DNA of 64,000 bases, from NCBI RefSeq assembly GCF_001425665.1, contig NZ_LMCX01000001.1, positions 310,001 through 374,000 on the forward strand, read 5' to 3'. Position 1 is the stretch's first letter. Each line of letters opens with the position of its first letter. A program made the translations under genes and the position numbers. The notes under the pieces were generated by a model. It was given only the letters and a program-made list of their open reading frames with translations, was not told where the DNA came from and searched no databases. Positions 48,777-57,498 of the stretch are shown here, one piece after another. Source of the DNA: Yonghaparkia sp. Root332 (GTDB lineage Bacteria; Actinomycetota; Actinomycetes; Actinomycetales; Microbacteriaceae).

Positions 48777-49745
48777 ATGACCGCGACCACCCAGGGCCTG
48801 CACCACGTCACCGCGATCGCGGGCGACCCCCAGAAGAACATCGACTTCTACATCACCGGCCTCGGGCTGCGGCTCGTGAAGAAGACCGTCAACTTCGACG
48901 ACCCCGGCACGTACCACCTCTACTACGGCGACGAGTCGGGGCGCCCCGGCACGCTCATGACGTTCTTCCCGTGGCGCGGCATCCAGCCCGGCCGCATCGG
49001 CGCGGGCCAGTCGACCTCGACCGCCTTCTCGGTGCCGGCCGGCTCGCTCGGCTGGTGGGTCGACCACTTCGCCTCCGTCGGCGCCGAGGCGCGCATCACC
49101 TCGACCTCCTCGAGCGAGGAGCGCCTGCTCGTCCACGACCCCGACGGCCTGCAGATCGAGCTCGTCGCGACGCACGAGCACGACCCGCGTGACCCGTGGG
49201 ACTCCGCGAGCGTCCCCGCCGAGCACGCCATCCGCGGCCAGCACTCGAGCGTCCTCACCGTGCGTGACGCCGAGAGCACCGTCGCGCTCATGGTGAACGA
49301 CCTCGGGATGCGCGTGGTCGAGCAGGAGGGCAACCGCACCCGCCTCGCCGCGGGCGACGGCATGCCCGGCGCCCTCGTCGACGTCCACGCCTCGTCCCTC
49401 GCCCCCGCCGGCCTCACCGCGGGCGGCACCGTGCACCACATCGCGTTCCGCGTGCCCGACCAGGCGACGCAGCAGCAGTGGCGCGACGAGCTCGCGAGCA
49501 AGGGCCACCGCGTCACCGAGATCCTCGACCGCCAGTACTTCACGAGCATCTACTTCCGCGAGCCGGGCGGCGTGCTGTTCGAGATCGCGACCGACACCCC
49601 CGGATTCGACATCGACGAGCCGCTGCTCGAGCTCGGCCGCGCGCTCAAGCTGCCGCCGTGGCTAGAGCCCTCGCGCGAGGCGATCGAGGCGCGCGTGATC
49701 CCCGTCACCCTGCCGGAGGAGAACAACCCCGAGGTCGCCGCGTGA
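48777..49745 (+). CDS. VOC-family ring-cleaving dioxygenase, MhqO-like
   Basis: 322 residues from ATG 48777 with AGGAG nine bases upstream. Two glyoxalase/VOC halves: LHHVTAIAGDPQKNIDFYITGLGLRLVKKTVNFDD in the first (metal His in LHHVT) and VHHIAFRVPDQATQQQW in the second, with the Glu of GGVLFEIATDTPGFDIDEP near the end. The LVKKTVNFDD motif is typical of MhqO/YkcA. These enzymes act on hydroquinone-type compounds. Coupled by GTGA to an MhqD-like esterase. Confidence 0.9.
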   Translation: MTATTQGLHHVTAIAGDPQKNIDFYITGLGLRLVKKTVNFDDPGTYHLYYGDESGRPGTLMTFFPWRGIQPGRIGAGQSTSTAFSVPAGSLGWWVDHFASVGAEARITSTSSSEERLLVHDPDGLQIELVATHEHDPRDPWDSASVPAEHAIRGQHSSVLTVRDAESTVALMVNDLGMRVVEQEGNRTRLAAGDGMPGALVDVHASSLAPAGLTAGGTVHHIAFRVPDQATQQQWRDELASKGHRVTEILDRQYFTSIYFREPGGVLFEIATDTPGFDIDEPLLELGRALKLPPWLEPSREAIEARVIPVTLPEENNPEVAA

Positions 49746-50410
49746 CCGGCGCGGCCGAGCCGGGCGGCGCGGCCGCGGGTGTCGCCCTCGACGCCTGGCC
49801 GCACCTGTTCCAGCCCGGACGGGAGGGCGCCCCCGTTCTCCTCACGCTGCACGGGACGGGCGGCGACGAGCGCGACATCGCGCAGATCGCGCCGCACCTG
49901 CTCGATGGGGCGGGCATCCTCTCGCCGCGCGGTCGCGTGAGTGAGCACGGCATGAACCGCTGGTTCCGGCGCATCGCCGAGGGCGTGTTCGACGTCGACG
50001 ACGTGATCGTGCGCGCCGGCGAGCTCGCCGCGTTCATCGCGCTCGCCCGCGAGCACTACGGCATCCAGGATGCCCGGCTCATCGCCGTCGGATTCTCGAA
50101 CGGCGCCAACATCGCGCTCGCGACCGCGCTGCTGCACCCCGAGGCGATCGACCGGGTCATCGCGTTCAGCGGCATGTATCCGTTCGGCGATCGCGACCCG
50201 ATCGGCGACGTCTCGGGGGTGAGGCTGCTGCTCGCGAACGGCGCGGCCGACCCGATGGCCCCCGCCGAGAGCGCCGCGCACCTCGCGCGGGTCGCGGCCG
50301 AGCACGGCGCGGAGGTCGAGCGGCACATCCGCGCAGGCGGCCACGGCATCGACGGCAGCGACATCGCGGCCGCGCGGACGTGGGTCGCTGACGTGGTCGC
50401 GACCGTCTGA
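49742..50410 (+). CDS. Alpha/beta-hydrolase, MhqD-like carboxylesterase
   Basis: 222 residues. VLLTLHGTGGDERDIAQIAPHL (oxyanion region), nucleophile elbow LIAVGFSNGANIALATALL (Ser), Asp in LLANGAADPMAP and His in RAGGHGIDGSDI. Length and motifs match phospholipase/carboxylesterase MhqD. With the upstream dioxygenase it mirrors the mhqOD pair of Firmicutes, which detoxifies quinones and hydroquinones. Confidence 0.88.
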   Translation: MTGAAEPGGAAAGVALDAWPHLFQPGREGAPVLLTLHGTGGDERDIAQIAPHLLDGAGILSPRGRVSEHGMNRWFRRIAEGVFDVDDVIVRAGELAAFIALAREHYGIQDARLIAVGFSNGANIALATALLHPEAIDRVIAFSGMYPFGDRDPIGDVSGVRLLLANGAADPMAPAESAAHLARVAAEHGAEVERHIRAGGHGIDGSDIAAARTWVADVVATV

Positions 50411-50503
50411 TCGTGCGCTCGTGCCAGCACGTGCGGGCGCGCAGCTCGGGCTCGGCCCGACCTGCTCGCACGGGCGCGGGCTGAGCCCGCCCCAGCCCCG
50501 GGC

Positions 50504-51289
50504 TCAGGCCTGGTGGGCGACCGCGTCGACGAAGTCGAGCAGGGCCGCGGCGGTGGCGCGCGCATCCTCCGCGGGCGGCAGGTGAGCGACCCCGGGCACC
50601 ATGACCGCCCGGCCGTCGACGACGCCGTGGGCGATCTCGGCGGCCCTCGCCTGGGGCGCGACGAGGTCGTGCTCGCCCCAGAGCGCGAGCACGGGCATCC
50701 CGATCTCGCCGAGTCGTGCCCGCACGTCGTAGTCGGCGAGCGCCTCGCAGCAGCGGGCGTAGCTCTCGTCGTCGGCGTCCTGCAGCACCCGTAGCAGGCG
50801 GTCGGTGAGGTCGGGCTCGCGCTCCCTGGATCCGGGGGCGAACCAGCGCTCCGCCGATGCCACCATGACCGCCGTGGTCGACCGCTCGCGCACGATCGCG
50901 GCGCGCTCGTGCCAGGACTCCGGCGTGCCGAGCCGGGCGCCCGAGGCGACGATCGCGGCTGCGACCACGAGGTCGGGGTGTCGCAGCGCGAGCTCGAGGC
51001 CCGTCGCCCCGCCGAGGGAGACGCCGGCGGACAGGATGCGGTGCTCGCCCCGAGCGCGGAGAGCGGCGGCCAGTCCGTCGGCGATCGCGCCGACCGTGAC
51101 GGGCCCGTCGGCGGCGGGGCCGGCGCCGTGCCCGGGCAGATCCCACGCGCACACCCGGTAGCGCTCCTGGAGGAGCGGGGCCACCGCCTCCCACAGGATC
51201 GTCGACGTTCCGAGCGAGGGACCGAGCACGACGAGAAGCGCGTCCGCCGGGCCGACCGTCTCCGTGAGGCGGATGCTCGGGGTCGTCAT
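50504..51289 (-). CDS. Alpha/beta-hydrolase, enol-lactonase (PcaD)-like
   Basis: 261 residues. VLGPSLGTSTILWEAVAPLL, YRVCAWDLPGHGAGP, nucleophile elbow RILSAGVSLGGATGLELAL, Asp in LALWGEHDLVAP and His in VPGVAHLPPAED. The GPSLGTS opening is that of 3-oxoadipate enol-lactonases. No other beta-ketoadipate genes are nearby, so the real substrate is uncertain; MenH-like activity cannot be excluded but the motifs do not point there. Confidence 0.82.
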   Translation of the reverse strand: MTTPSIRLTETVGPADALLVVLGPSLGTSTILWEAVAPLLQERYRVCAWDLPGHGAGPAADGPVTVGAIADGLAAALRARGEHRILSAGVSLGGATGLELALRHPDLVVAAAIVASGARLGTPESWHERAAIVRERSTTAVMVASAERWFAPGSREREPDLTDRLLRVLQDADDESYARCCEALADYDVRARLGEIGMPVLALWGEHDLVAPQARAAEIAHGVVDGRAVMVPGVAHLPPAEDARATAAALLDFVDAVAHQA

Positions 51290-51432
51290 CGTCCGTCGCC
51301 CTCGTCGGCGACGCCGCCGATCGACATTCCCGCGATCCGTCCGTCCATGGCGCGAGCGTAGCGCCCGTTCGCCCGCACCGGCTGGCCGTCGTCTGCCGCG
51401 TCGCGCGCCGCTCTCGCCCGTAGGCTGACGTC

Positions 51433-52086
51433 GTGACGCGAGCCGCCGCCCTGACCCGCGCGTCCGCCCAGCGCTGGCCGACGAGCGCCGTGCTCTGGGT
51501 GGTCGCGCTGGCGATCATGGCGGGGTTCCAGTTCTGGCGCGGCGCCCCGATCGACGGCGTGATCTTCGCTGTCATCACGTCCGGCCTCCTCATCGAGCGG
51601 TCGGTGCGGATGCGCCGCCCCGCCGCCGACCCCGCTCCCGCCCCGAGGAGGTCGCCCTTCACGCCCCGCCTCTCCGTCGTCGTCGGCGTCGCGCTCGCCG
51701 CCGGGCTCGCGCTCGTGCTCGCCCCGCGGACGGGCGCGATGAGCATCGCGCTCGTCGCGGCCCTCGGGCTCGCGGCCGTCGCGCTGGTGTGGGATCACGC
51801 GCCGGGCTCCCGCCCGAGCTCGCCCGCCTCGCGCCGCCGCTCGCGCATCGCGTGGGGCTCGATCGGCATCGCGCTGTGCCTGTGGGAGGCGGCGGCGTAC
51901 ATCCTCTCGGTCGCCGTGCCGCGCGGCTGGATCGGCTTCCCGACGGTCTCGCTGCTGCTCGAACCCGCCGTCGACTTCGACCCGACCCGCGCGCTGCTCG
52001 CCGCGGCCTGGCTCGCCGTCGGCGTCTGGCTCGTCGCCGGCGCGGCCGCGCGGCGAGCGACCCCCCGAGCGGGAGCGCGCTCGTGA
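51433..52086 (+). CDS. Hypothetical multi-pass membrane protein
   Basis: 217 residues, GTG start. About six hydrophobic segments (VLWVVALAIMAGFQFW, GVIFAVITSGLLIE, LSVVVGVALAAGLALVLAP, MSIALVAALGLAAVALVW, GSIGIALCLWEAAAYILSVAV, LLAAAWLAVGVWLVAGAAA) with two Arg/Pro-rich loops. No family known to me. Overlaps the next small membrane gene as GTGA, suggesting joint function. Confidence 0.75.
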   Translation: MTRAAALTRASAQRWPTSAVLWVVALAIMAGFQFWRGAPIDGVIFAVITSGLLIERSVRMRRPAADPAPAPRRSPFTPRLSVVVGVALAAGLALVLAPRTGAMSIALVAALGLAAVALVWDHAPGSRPSSPASRRRSRIAWGSIGIALCLWEAAAYILSVAVPRGWIGFPTVSLLLEPAVDFDPTRALLAAAWLAVGVWLVAGAAARRATPRAGARS

Positions 52087-52328
52087 TCGACGTGGTCATC
52101 GACGTCGAGCTCACGCGGACGATCACGATCGCCGGCTACCTCGCCGTGATCGTCGCGGCCGTCGCGATCGACGTCGCCGCCCGTCGCGGGGTCGGCCGGC
52201 TCGAGCCGCTCGGCGACACGATCGCCGCCGCGATGGGCGACCGGACCATCCGGATCGCGGTGGTCGCCACGTGGTGGTGGATCGGCTGGCACTTCCTCGC
52301 CGACCCGACGCGCAGCTACGGTCTCTGA
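52083..52328 (+). CDS. Small membrane protein (DUF6186-like)
   Basis: 81 residues. Helix 1 TITIAGYLAVIVAAVAIDVAA, a short loop with EPLGDTIAAAM, and helix 2 IRIAVVATWWWIGWHFLA. The WWWIGWHF(L/F) ending is typical of the DUF6186 group. Translationally coupled to the preceding membrane protein. Confidence 0.75.
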   Translation: MIDVVIDVELTRTITIAGYLAVIVAAVAIDVAARRGVGRLEPLGDTIAAAMGDRTIRIAVVATWWWIGWHFLADPTRSYGL

Positions 52329-52350
52329 GGCGCGGCCGTCGCGCGAGCCG

Positions 52351-53310
52351 TCAGAGTCGGGCGGCGCGGTCGGTCGAGAGGAGCATCCCCTCAATGACGC
52401 CCGCGCACGCCGCGGGGTCGGCGAGCGGCAGGTCGTGGCGACCGGGCAGGCTGCGGGCCGAGACGCTCGGGAAGCGCTCGGCGAGCTCGACCGCGCGTCC
52501 GGTGACGGGGACCGGGTCGCGGTCGCCGTCGACGAGCAGGACGGGGATGCCGCGCTCGTCGAGGTGGGTGAGCGCGCCCTCCCAGGTCTGGCCGGCGACG
52601 AGGGCGTCGAAGCTGCGGGTGTAGGCCTCCCAGGTGTGGCGCACGCCCGCGCGGGCGATCGGCGCCGGGAGGTCGGGGTTGAGGGCGACGGCGAGGCGCG
52701 CGGCGCTGTCGCGGTTCTCGCACACCCACGCGCACGTGCGCTCGGCGACCGGTCCGCTCGCCATGAGCGCCTCGAACCAGCCCATGCCCGCGACGCGCTC
52801 GTCGGCCTCGGCCCGCGTGCGGTACAGCGGAGCGTCGAACGCGACGACCGCGCGCACGGTCGACGCCGTCGCCGCCCACTGGATGGCGAGGCTCGCGCCC
52901 ATCGAGTGCCCGACCGCGATCGTCGGGCGGTCGCCGAGCCCGAGCTCGTCGAGGGCCGCATCGAGCGCGGCGAGGTGGGCCGCGAGCGAGACGGACTCGC
53001 CCGCGGTGCCGTGCACCATCGAGTCGCCGAAGCCGAGCGGGTCGGCGACGACGACCGTGGCGTGGGCGCCGAGCCGGTCGTAGACATCGCCGTAGAAGAC
53101 CTGCGTGGCCGCGATGCCCGGCAGCAGAAGCACGACCGTGTCGCCCTCGCCGAAGACCCGCACCCCGAGCGGTCCGGCGACCCGTACGTCGCCCGCCCCC
53201 GGACGCCACGAGCGGACCGCGGGCGACGCGGCGCGGGCCGCGAACCAGCCCGCCGCGGTGAGGCCCGCGCCGAGGGCGAGGCCCGTGATGATGCGGAGGG
53301 CTGCGGTCAT
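52351..53310 (-). CDS. Membrane-anchored alpha/beta-hydrolase
   Basis: 319 residues. An N-terminal helix (IITGLALGAGLTAAGWFAARA) may anchor or export it. Hydrolase motifs: VVLLLPGIAATQVFYGDVYD, VVVADPLGFGDSM, nucleophile elbow TIAVGHSMGASLAIQWA, Asp in VLLVDGDRDPVPV and His in LPGRHDLPLAD. Substrate unknown. Ten bases after the stop of the DUF7882 gene's upstream region, same strand. Confidence 0.85.
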   Translation of the reverse strand: MTAALRIITGLALGAGLTAAGWFAARAASPAVRSWRPGAGDVRVAGPLGVRVFGEGDTVVLLLPGIAATQVFYGDVYDRLGAHATVVVADPLGFGDSMVHGTAGESVSLAAHLAALDAALDELGLGDRPTIAVGHSMGASLAIQWAATASTVRAVVAFDAPLYRTRAEADERVAGMGWFEALMASGPVAERTCAWVCENRDSAARLAVALNPDLPAPIARAGVRHTWEAYTRSFDALVAGQTWEGALTHLDERGIPVLLVDGDRDPVPVTGRAVELAERFPSVSARSLPGRHDLPLADPAACAGVIEGMLLSTDRAARL

Positions 53311-53319
53311 CGCAGGGCC

Positions 53320-53673
53320 CTAGTGGGCATCCTTGCGCTTGACGCTGTTGCCCTTGGCGGTGACCTGGCGCTTCATGCGCGGGTCGTCCGAGAGGTCGAG
53401 GCCCTGCGGGCCGAGAGCGGCGACCGCCATCTCCTCGAGCCACTCGCGGTCGAGCGGGCCGTGCGCGGCGCTCGAGTACTTGAAGTAGATCGGCACGGAG
53501 GTGTCGATCCAGATGGCGCTGCGCCCGTCGCCGACGCTCTGCGGGTCGCGCCAGTTGAGGAAGAAGTTCTCGCCGCGGCGCAGCTTGGCCGAGAACAGCG
53601 CCTGCAGGTGCGCGAGCACGCGGTCGTCGAACTCGAACTGCTGGCCGACCGAGCCGTAGATCAGGGTCCCCAT
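53320..53673 (-). CDS. DUF7882-type protein, copy 1
   Basis: 117 residues. MGTLIYGSVGQQFEFDDRVL, then KLRRGENFFLNWRDPQSVGDGRSAIWID and PIYFKYSSA. Small family of Microbacteriaceae, sometimes labelled ATP-dependent DNA ligase without any ligase motif visible here. ATG 53673 chosen because it matches the paralogue's start. Function unknown. Paralogue lies 127 bases upstream. Confidence 0.78.
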   Translation of the reverse strand: MGTLIYGSVGQQFEFDDRVLAHLQALFSAKLRRGENFFLNWRDPQSVGDGRSAIWIDTSVPIYFKYSSAAHGPLDREWLEEMAVAALGPQGLDLSDDPRMKRQVTAKGNSVKRKDAH

Positions 53674-53800
53674 CGTGCAGAATCCTTCCGGTGTCGCCGC
53701 CATCGCGGCGAAAGCGCATGATGGGGGCATGCTACCCGGGTGACCTGGACTCCATGCGGATGGATGATTCCTCATGCGGCCACCGGCCCCGACCCGGCGC

Positions 53801-54163
53801 TCAGACCGTCATCGGGAGGTCGTGCCTCTTCACGGTGTTGTGGGCCGGCATCGCGGTGCGGCTGAGGTGCACCTCGTCGGAGAGATCGAGACCCCCGGCG
53901 CCGTGCGCGGCGATGGCCATCTCCTCGAGCAGCTGCCGGTCGAGAGACGGCCGCTCGACGCTGTCGTAGTGGAAGCCCAGCGGGATCGCCGGGTGGAGCC
54001 AGATCGCACTGCGCCCTCCCCCGACGACCTGCGGATCGCGCCAGGACAGGAAGAAGCACTCGCCCCTGCGGAGCTTCGCCGTGACGACCGCCTGCACGTG
54101 CGCGAGCACGGCGTCGTCGAAGTGGAAGCTCATGCGCTCCGCGCTGTACGCGAGAACGCCCAT
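53801..54163 (-). CDS. DUF7882-type protein, copy 2
   Basis: 120 residues. MGVLAYSAERMSFHFDDAVL, KLRRGECFFLSWRDPQVVGGG, RSAIWLHPAIPLGFHYDS. Aligns end to end with copy 1 (shared LAH-Q, AKLRRGE-FFL-WRDPQ-VG-GRSAIW, GLDLSD), so the two arose by tandem duplication and have diverged considerably. The gap between them holds no gene. Confidence 0.78.
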   Translation of the reverse strand: MGVLAYSAERMSFHFDDAVLAHVQAVVTAKLRRGECFFLSWRDPQVVGGGRSAIWLHPAIPLGFHYDSVERPSLDRQLLEEMAIAAHGAGGLDLSDEVHLSRTAMPAHNTVKRHDLPMTV

Positions 54164-54263
54164 GGTGCACCTCCCGATCCGAGGTAACCGAACGGCCACA
54201 GTATGGCCCTCTCCGCGGGCGCGCGCCAGAGGCTCTCGACACCCGTTCGCGCGACGGCGCGGC

Positions 54264-56387
54264 CTACCGCCCGAGGCGGTCGGGGCGCAGGTCGAGGCGG
54301 CGCAGCAGCTGCGCGTTGAGAGCGACGACGACCGTCGACGCCGACATCAGCAGGGCGCCGACCGACATCGGCAGGATGAACCCGATCGGGGCGAGCACGC
54401 CCGCCGCGAGGGGCACCGAGATGAGGTTGTAGCCGGCCGCCCACCAGAGGTTCTGCGTCATCTTGCGGTAGCTCGCGCGCGACAGCTCGATCACCGAGAG
54501 CACCGATCGCGGGTCGTCGCTCGCGAGGATCACTCCGGCCGAGCCGATCGCGACGTCGGTGCCGGCGCCGATCGCGATGCCGACGTCGGCCTGCGCGAGC
54601 GCCGGGGCGTCGTTGACGCCGTCACCGACCATCGCGACGCGGAAGCCCTCGCCCTGCAGCTCGGCGACCTTCGCCGCCTTGTCCTCCGGCCGCACCCCGG
54701 CGAAGACGCGGTCGATGCCGAGCTCGGCGGCGACGGACTGCGCAACGGCCTCGGCGTCGCCCGTGATCATGACGACCGTCAGCCCGCGCTCGTGCAGCGC
54801 GTCGACCGCCTGGCGCGACTCGGCGCGGATCTCGTCGGCGAGCGCGAGCGCCCCGACGACCTCGTCGTCGACGAGCACGTGCAGGATGATCGAGCCCTGC
54901 TCGCGCCACGCGTCGGCCGCCGGCAGCTCGGTCGCGCCGTGGCGCTGCAGCATGCTCGGGCCGCCGACGCTCACGGTGCGGCCCTCGACCCTCGCCGTCA
55001 CGCCCGTCGCCGGACTCGAGGTGAAGCCCGAGGCCGCCGGCACGGCGATGCCGCGCTCGGCGGCCGCGCGCACGATCGCCGCGGCGAGGGGATGCTCGCT
55101 GTCGCCCTCCGCGGCGGCGGCCAGACCCAGCAGCTCGTCCTCGCCGATCGGGCCGGCGCTGCGCGCGCCCGCGGTCTCGACGGCCGTCACGGTCGGGGCG
55201 CCCTTCGTCAGGGTGCCGGTCTTGTCGAAGAGCACGGCGCTGACGGTGCGCATGCTCTCGAGCGCGAGGCGGTCCTTCACGAGCACGCCGCCGCGGGCCG
55301 CGCGCTCGGTCGCGATCGACACGACGAGCGGGATCGCGAGGCCGAGAGCGTGGGGGCACGCGATGACGAGCACGGTGATGGTGCGGACGATCGCGTCGCC
55401 GGGCATCCCGAGGGCGAACCAGACGATCGCGGTGATCGCGGCGGCGCCGAGCGCGAACCAGAACAGCCAGGCCGCGGCTGTGTCGGCGAGGCGCTGCGCG
55501 CGCGACGACGAGCTCTGCGCCGTCTCGACCAGGCGACGGATGCCCGCGAGCGCCGTGTCGTCGCCGACCGCCGTGATCTCGATGCGCACGCCCGAGTCGG
55601 TGGCCACGGTCCCGGCGACGACCGGGTCGCCGACCTCGCGCTGCACGGCCCGCGACTCGCCCGTGATCATCGACTCGTCGAAGGCGGCCGAGCCCTCGAC
55701 GATGCGGCCGTCGGCGGGAACCCGCGCGCCCGGCCGCACGATGACGCGGTCGCCGAGGCGCAGCTCGCTCGGGGCGACCGTCTCGGTGCCGGAGTCGGTG
55801 ATGCGCTCGGCTTCATCGGGCAGCAGGGCGGCGAGCGAGTCGAGGGCGCTCGTGGTCTGCGCGAGCGAGCGCATCTCGATCCAGTGCCCGAGCAGCATGA
55901 TGACGACGAGCAGGGCGAGCTCCCACCAGAAGTCGAGCTCGTGCGGCAGCAGGCCGAGGCTCGCGCCCATGCTGGAGAGGAAGGCGGTCGTGATCGCGAG
56001 CGCGATCAGCAGCATCATGCCCGGCTTGCGGGCCTTCAGCTCGTCGACGGCGCCGGTGAGGAACGGCCGGCCGCCCCAGACGTAGATGACGGTTCCGAGT
56101 GCGGGCGAGATCCATTCGATGCCGGGGATGCCCGGGAGCTCGTAGCCCAGGATCATCGCGAACATCGTGCTGAAGCCGATGACCGGGAGGGCGAGGAGGA
56201 GGTTCCACCAGAAGAGGCGGCGGAACTGGCCGACGTGGTCGGCGTGGCCGCCGTGGCCGCCGTGGCCGCCGTGGCCCGCGTGCGCTCCAGCGCCCTGTGG
56301 GGCGTCATGGGCCTCGTGGCCCCCGTGCTCGGGCGTCGGCGCGGGCTCGTGCATCTGCTCCTGCGTGTGCTCAGCGTGCGTGCTCAT
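54264..56387 (-). CDS. copB: CopB-type (P1B-3) heavy-metal translocating ATPase
   Basis: 707 residues. A His-rich cytoplasmic N-terminus (GGHEAHDAP, then HAGHGGHGGHGGHADH) replaces the CxxC domain. Transport motif VLVIACPHALGLAIPLV carries CPH, which defines the Cu/Ag-type P1B-3 class. Other motifs: MITGESRAVQ (phosphatase loop), LFDKTGTLTKG (phosphorylated Asp), GDGVNDAPALAQADVGIAIG. Exports copper or silver. Transcript is probably leaderless and starts beside a CsoR-like operator. Confidence 0.95.
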   Translation of the reverse strand: MSTHAEHTQEQMHEPAPTPEHGGHEAHDAPQGAGAHAGHGGHGGHGGHADHVGQFRRLFWWNLLLALPVIGFSTMFAMILGYELPGIPGIEWISPALGTVIYVWGGRPFLTGAVDELKARKPGMMLLIALAITTAFLSSMGASLGLLPHELDFWWELALLVVIMLLGHWIEMRSLAQTTSALDSLAALLPDEAERITDSGTETVAPSELRLGDRVIVRPGARVPADGRIVEGSAAFDESMITGESRAVQREVGDPVVAGTVATDSGVRIEITAVGDDTALAGIRRLVETAQSSSSRAQRLADTAAAWLFWFALGAAAITAIVWFALGMPGDAIVRTITVLVIACPHALGLAIPLVVSIATERAARGGVLVKDRLALESMRTVSAVLFDKTGTLTKGAPTVTAVETAGARSAGPIGEDELLGLAAAAEGDSEHPLAAAIVRAAAERGIAVPAASGFTSSPATGVTARVEGRTVSVGGPSMLQRHGATELPAADAWREQGSIILHVLVDDEVVGALALADEIRAESRQAVDALHERGLTVVMITGDAEAVAQSVAAELGIDRVFAGVRPEDKAAKVAELQGEGFRVAMVGDGVNDAPALAQADVGIAIGAGTDVAIGSAGVILASDDPRSVLSVIELSRASYRKMTQNLWWAAGYNLISVPLAAGVLAPIGFILPMSVGALLMSASTVVVALNAQLLRRLDLRPDRLGR

Positions 56388-56398
56388 GCCGGCACTGT

Positions 56399-56415
56399 AT
56401 ACCCCCCTGGGGTAT
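56399..56415. promoter_or_regulatory. CsoR-type copper operator and copB promoter
   Basis: ATACCCC-CCT-GGGGTAT: 7-base perfect arms, the form known for actinobacterial CsoR sites. On the minus strand it lies between -35 TCGACA and -10 TACAGT (17-base spacer), and only six bases separate TACAGT from the copB ATG, so the start of transcription falls on the start codon. No csoR gene is in the window. Confidence 0.8.
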
Positions 56416-56426
56416 GTGTCGAGGGT

Positions 56427-57053
56427 CTAGGAGGAAGTTGTCAGGACCCGGCGGACGAGCACGATGGAGTTCTCGATGAGCTCGCGCACCGTCCGGTCGA
56501 AGCCCGGCTCGTACCACTTCGCCGCCGTGTAGGTGAGGACGCCGCGTGAGAGCGCGATGACCATGTGGGCCTCGTCGTCGAGCTCGGCATCCGTCGCCTC
56601 GGTTCGCCCCGCGGCGCGGAACCGCTCGACGACGACGGCACGATAGCGCGCCTCCATCTCCCCGTCGATCGCGAGCCGCTTCGCCGAGAGCTCCGGCGTC
56701 GTGTAGATCACGCGCTGCCGCAGCCGGTAGAGCGCCGGGTCGACGGCGACCTCGGTGAGCGAGTCGATCACCATCGTCAGGAAGTCGACCAGCACGTCAT
56801 CCGTCGGCTCGTGCACGAACCGCCGCACCTGCTCCTCCGACGCGAAGGGGGTGCGCGGCCCGAGGATGGCCGCCTCCTTCGAGCCGAGGTAGTTGTAGAA
56901 GGTGCGCGGCGAGGTCATGCACGCCTCGCAGATCATCTCGACGGTGACGGCGTCGTAGCCGTGCTCGGCGGCGAGCTCGACGGCCGTGCGCTCGAGCTGC
57001 TCGAGCATCGCCGCGCGCTTGCGTTCCCGCAGCGGCGGCGATGACGAGGTCAC
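56427..57053 (-). CDS. TetR-family regulator
   Basis: 208 residues from GTG 57053. HTH: AAEHGYDAVTVEMICEACMTSPRTFYNYLGSKEAAIL is the usual TetR segment (shown by VTVEMICEA and TFYNYLGSKE). The C-terminal ligand domain has RQRVIYTTPELSAKRLAID. Coupled to a 74-codon upstream gene by GTGA. It sits 39 bases before copB on the same strand, but the copper operator is of CsoR type, so its target may be elsewhere. Confidence 0.88.
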   Translation of the reverse strand: MTSSSPPLRERKRAAMLEQLERTAVELAAEHGYDAVTVEMICEACMTSPRTFYNYLGSKEAAILGPRTPFASEEQVRRFVHEPTDDVLVDFLTMVIDSLTEVAVDPALYRLRQRVIYTTPELSAKRLAIDGEMEARYRAVVVERFRAAGRTEATDAELDDEAHMVIALSRGVLTYTAAKWYEPGFDRTVRELIENSIVLVRRVLTTSS

Positions 57054-57274
57054 GAGCCGATCGCAGTCCGAATCGGCACCGCGGCCTCGTCGTCGAAGTA
57101 GCCGGCGCCGTGGGAGGGGAGGTCGAAGTCCCACTCGGCGAAGTACGGCGAGTGCACGCGCGGCTGCACCGGCTGCGGGTGCGCCGCCAGGTCGAAGTCG
57201 GGGTCGCTCTCCAGGCCGAGCGACGCAGCGACGCGAATCAGTCGCGCGGTGTCGAGTGAGTAGGTGAAAGGCAC
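57050..57274 (-). CDS. 74-residue hypothetical protein coupled to TetR
   Basis: GTG 57274 with GGAG seven bases upstream. Residues include FTYSLDTARLIRVAASLGL, then an acidic, aromatic, Pro-rich part HPQPVQPRVHSPYFAEWDFD and GAGYFDDEAAVPIRT. No signal or membrane segment. I do not recognise the family. Evidence for being real: good ribosome site and four-base GTGA overlap with the TetR gene. Confidence 0.55.
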   Translation of the reverse strand: MPFTYSLDTARLIRVAASLGLESDPDFDLAAHPQPVQPRVHSPYFAEWDFDLPSHGAGYFDDEAAVPIRTAIGS

Positions 57275-57327
57275 GTGTGCGCTCCGTTCCGACTGGGCGA
57301 TATCCCGAGCCGGATGGTGCAGGCAAG

Positions 57328-57346
57328 GCATATTTGCAGGGTATGC
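57328..57346. promoter_or_regulatory. Possible operator of the small gene-tetR unit
   Basis: GCATA-TTTGCAGGG-TATGC: 5-base arms with a 9-base spacer in the A/T-richer stretch upstream of the 74-codon gene. Position suits autoregulation; the arms are short, so this is tentative. Confidence 0.3.
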
Positions 57347-57498
57347 AGAAGTGTAGGCATGCACCTTTCGCCACCGCCAGCATCGATCCGCCGTCAGGAA
57401 CGCTCGAGGAACGAATGAGCCGCCCTCGCCAGCGCCGCGAGAGCCCCGCGACATCCGGGCTCCCGACCCGGGCGAGCGTTTGCTACTCTCGACGCATC

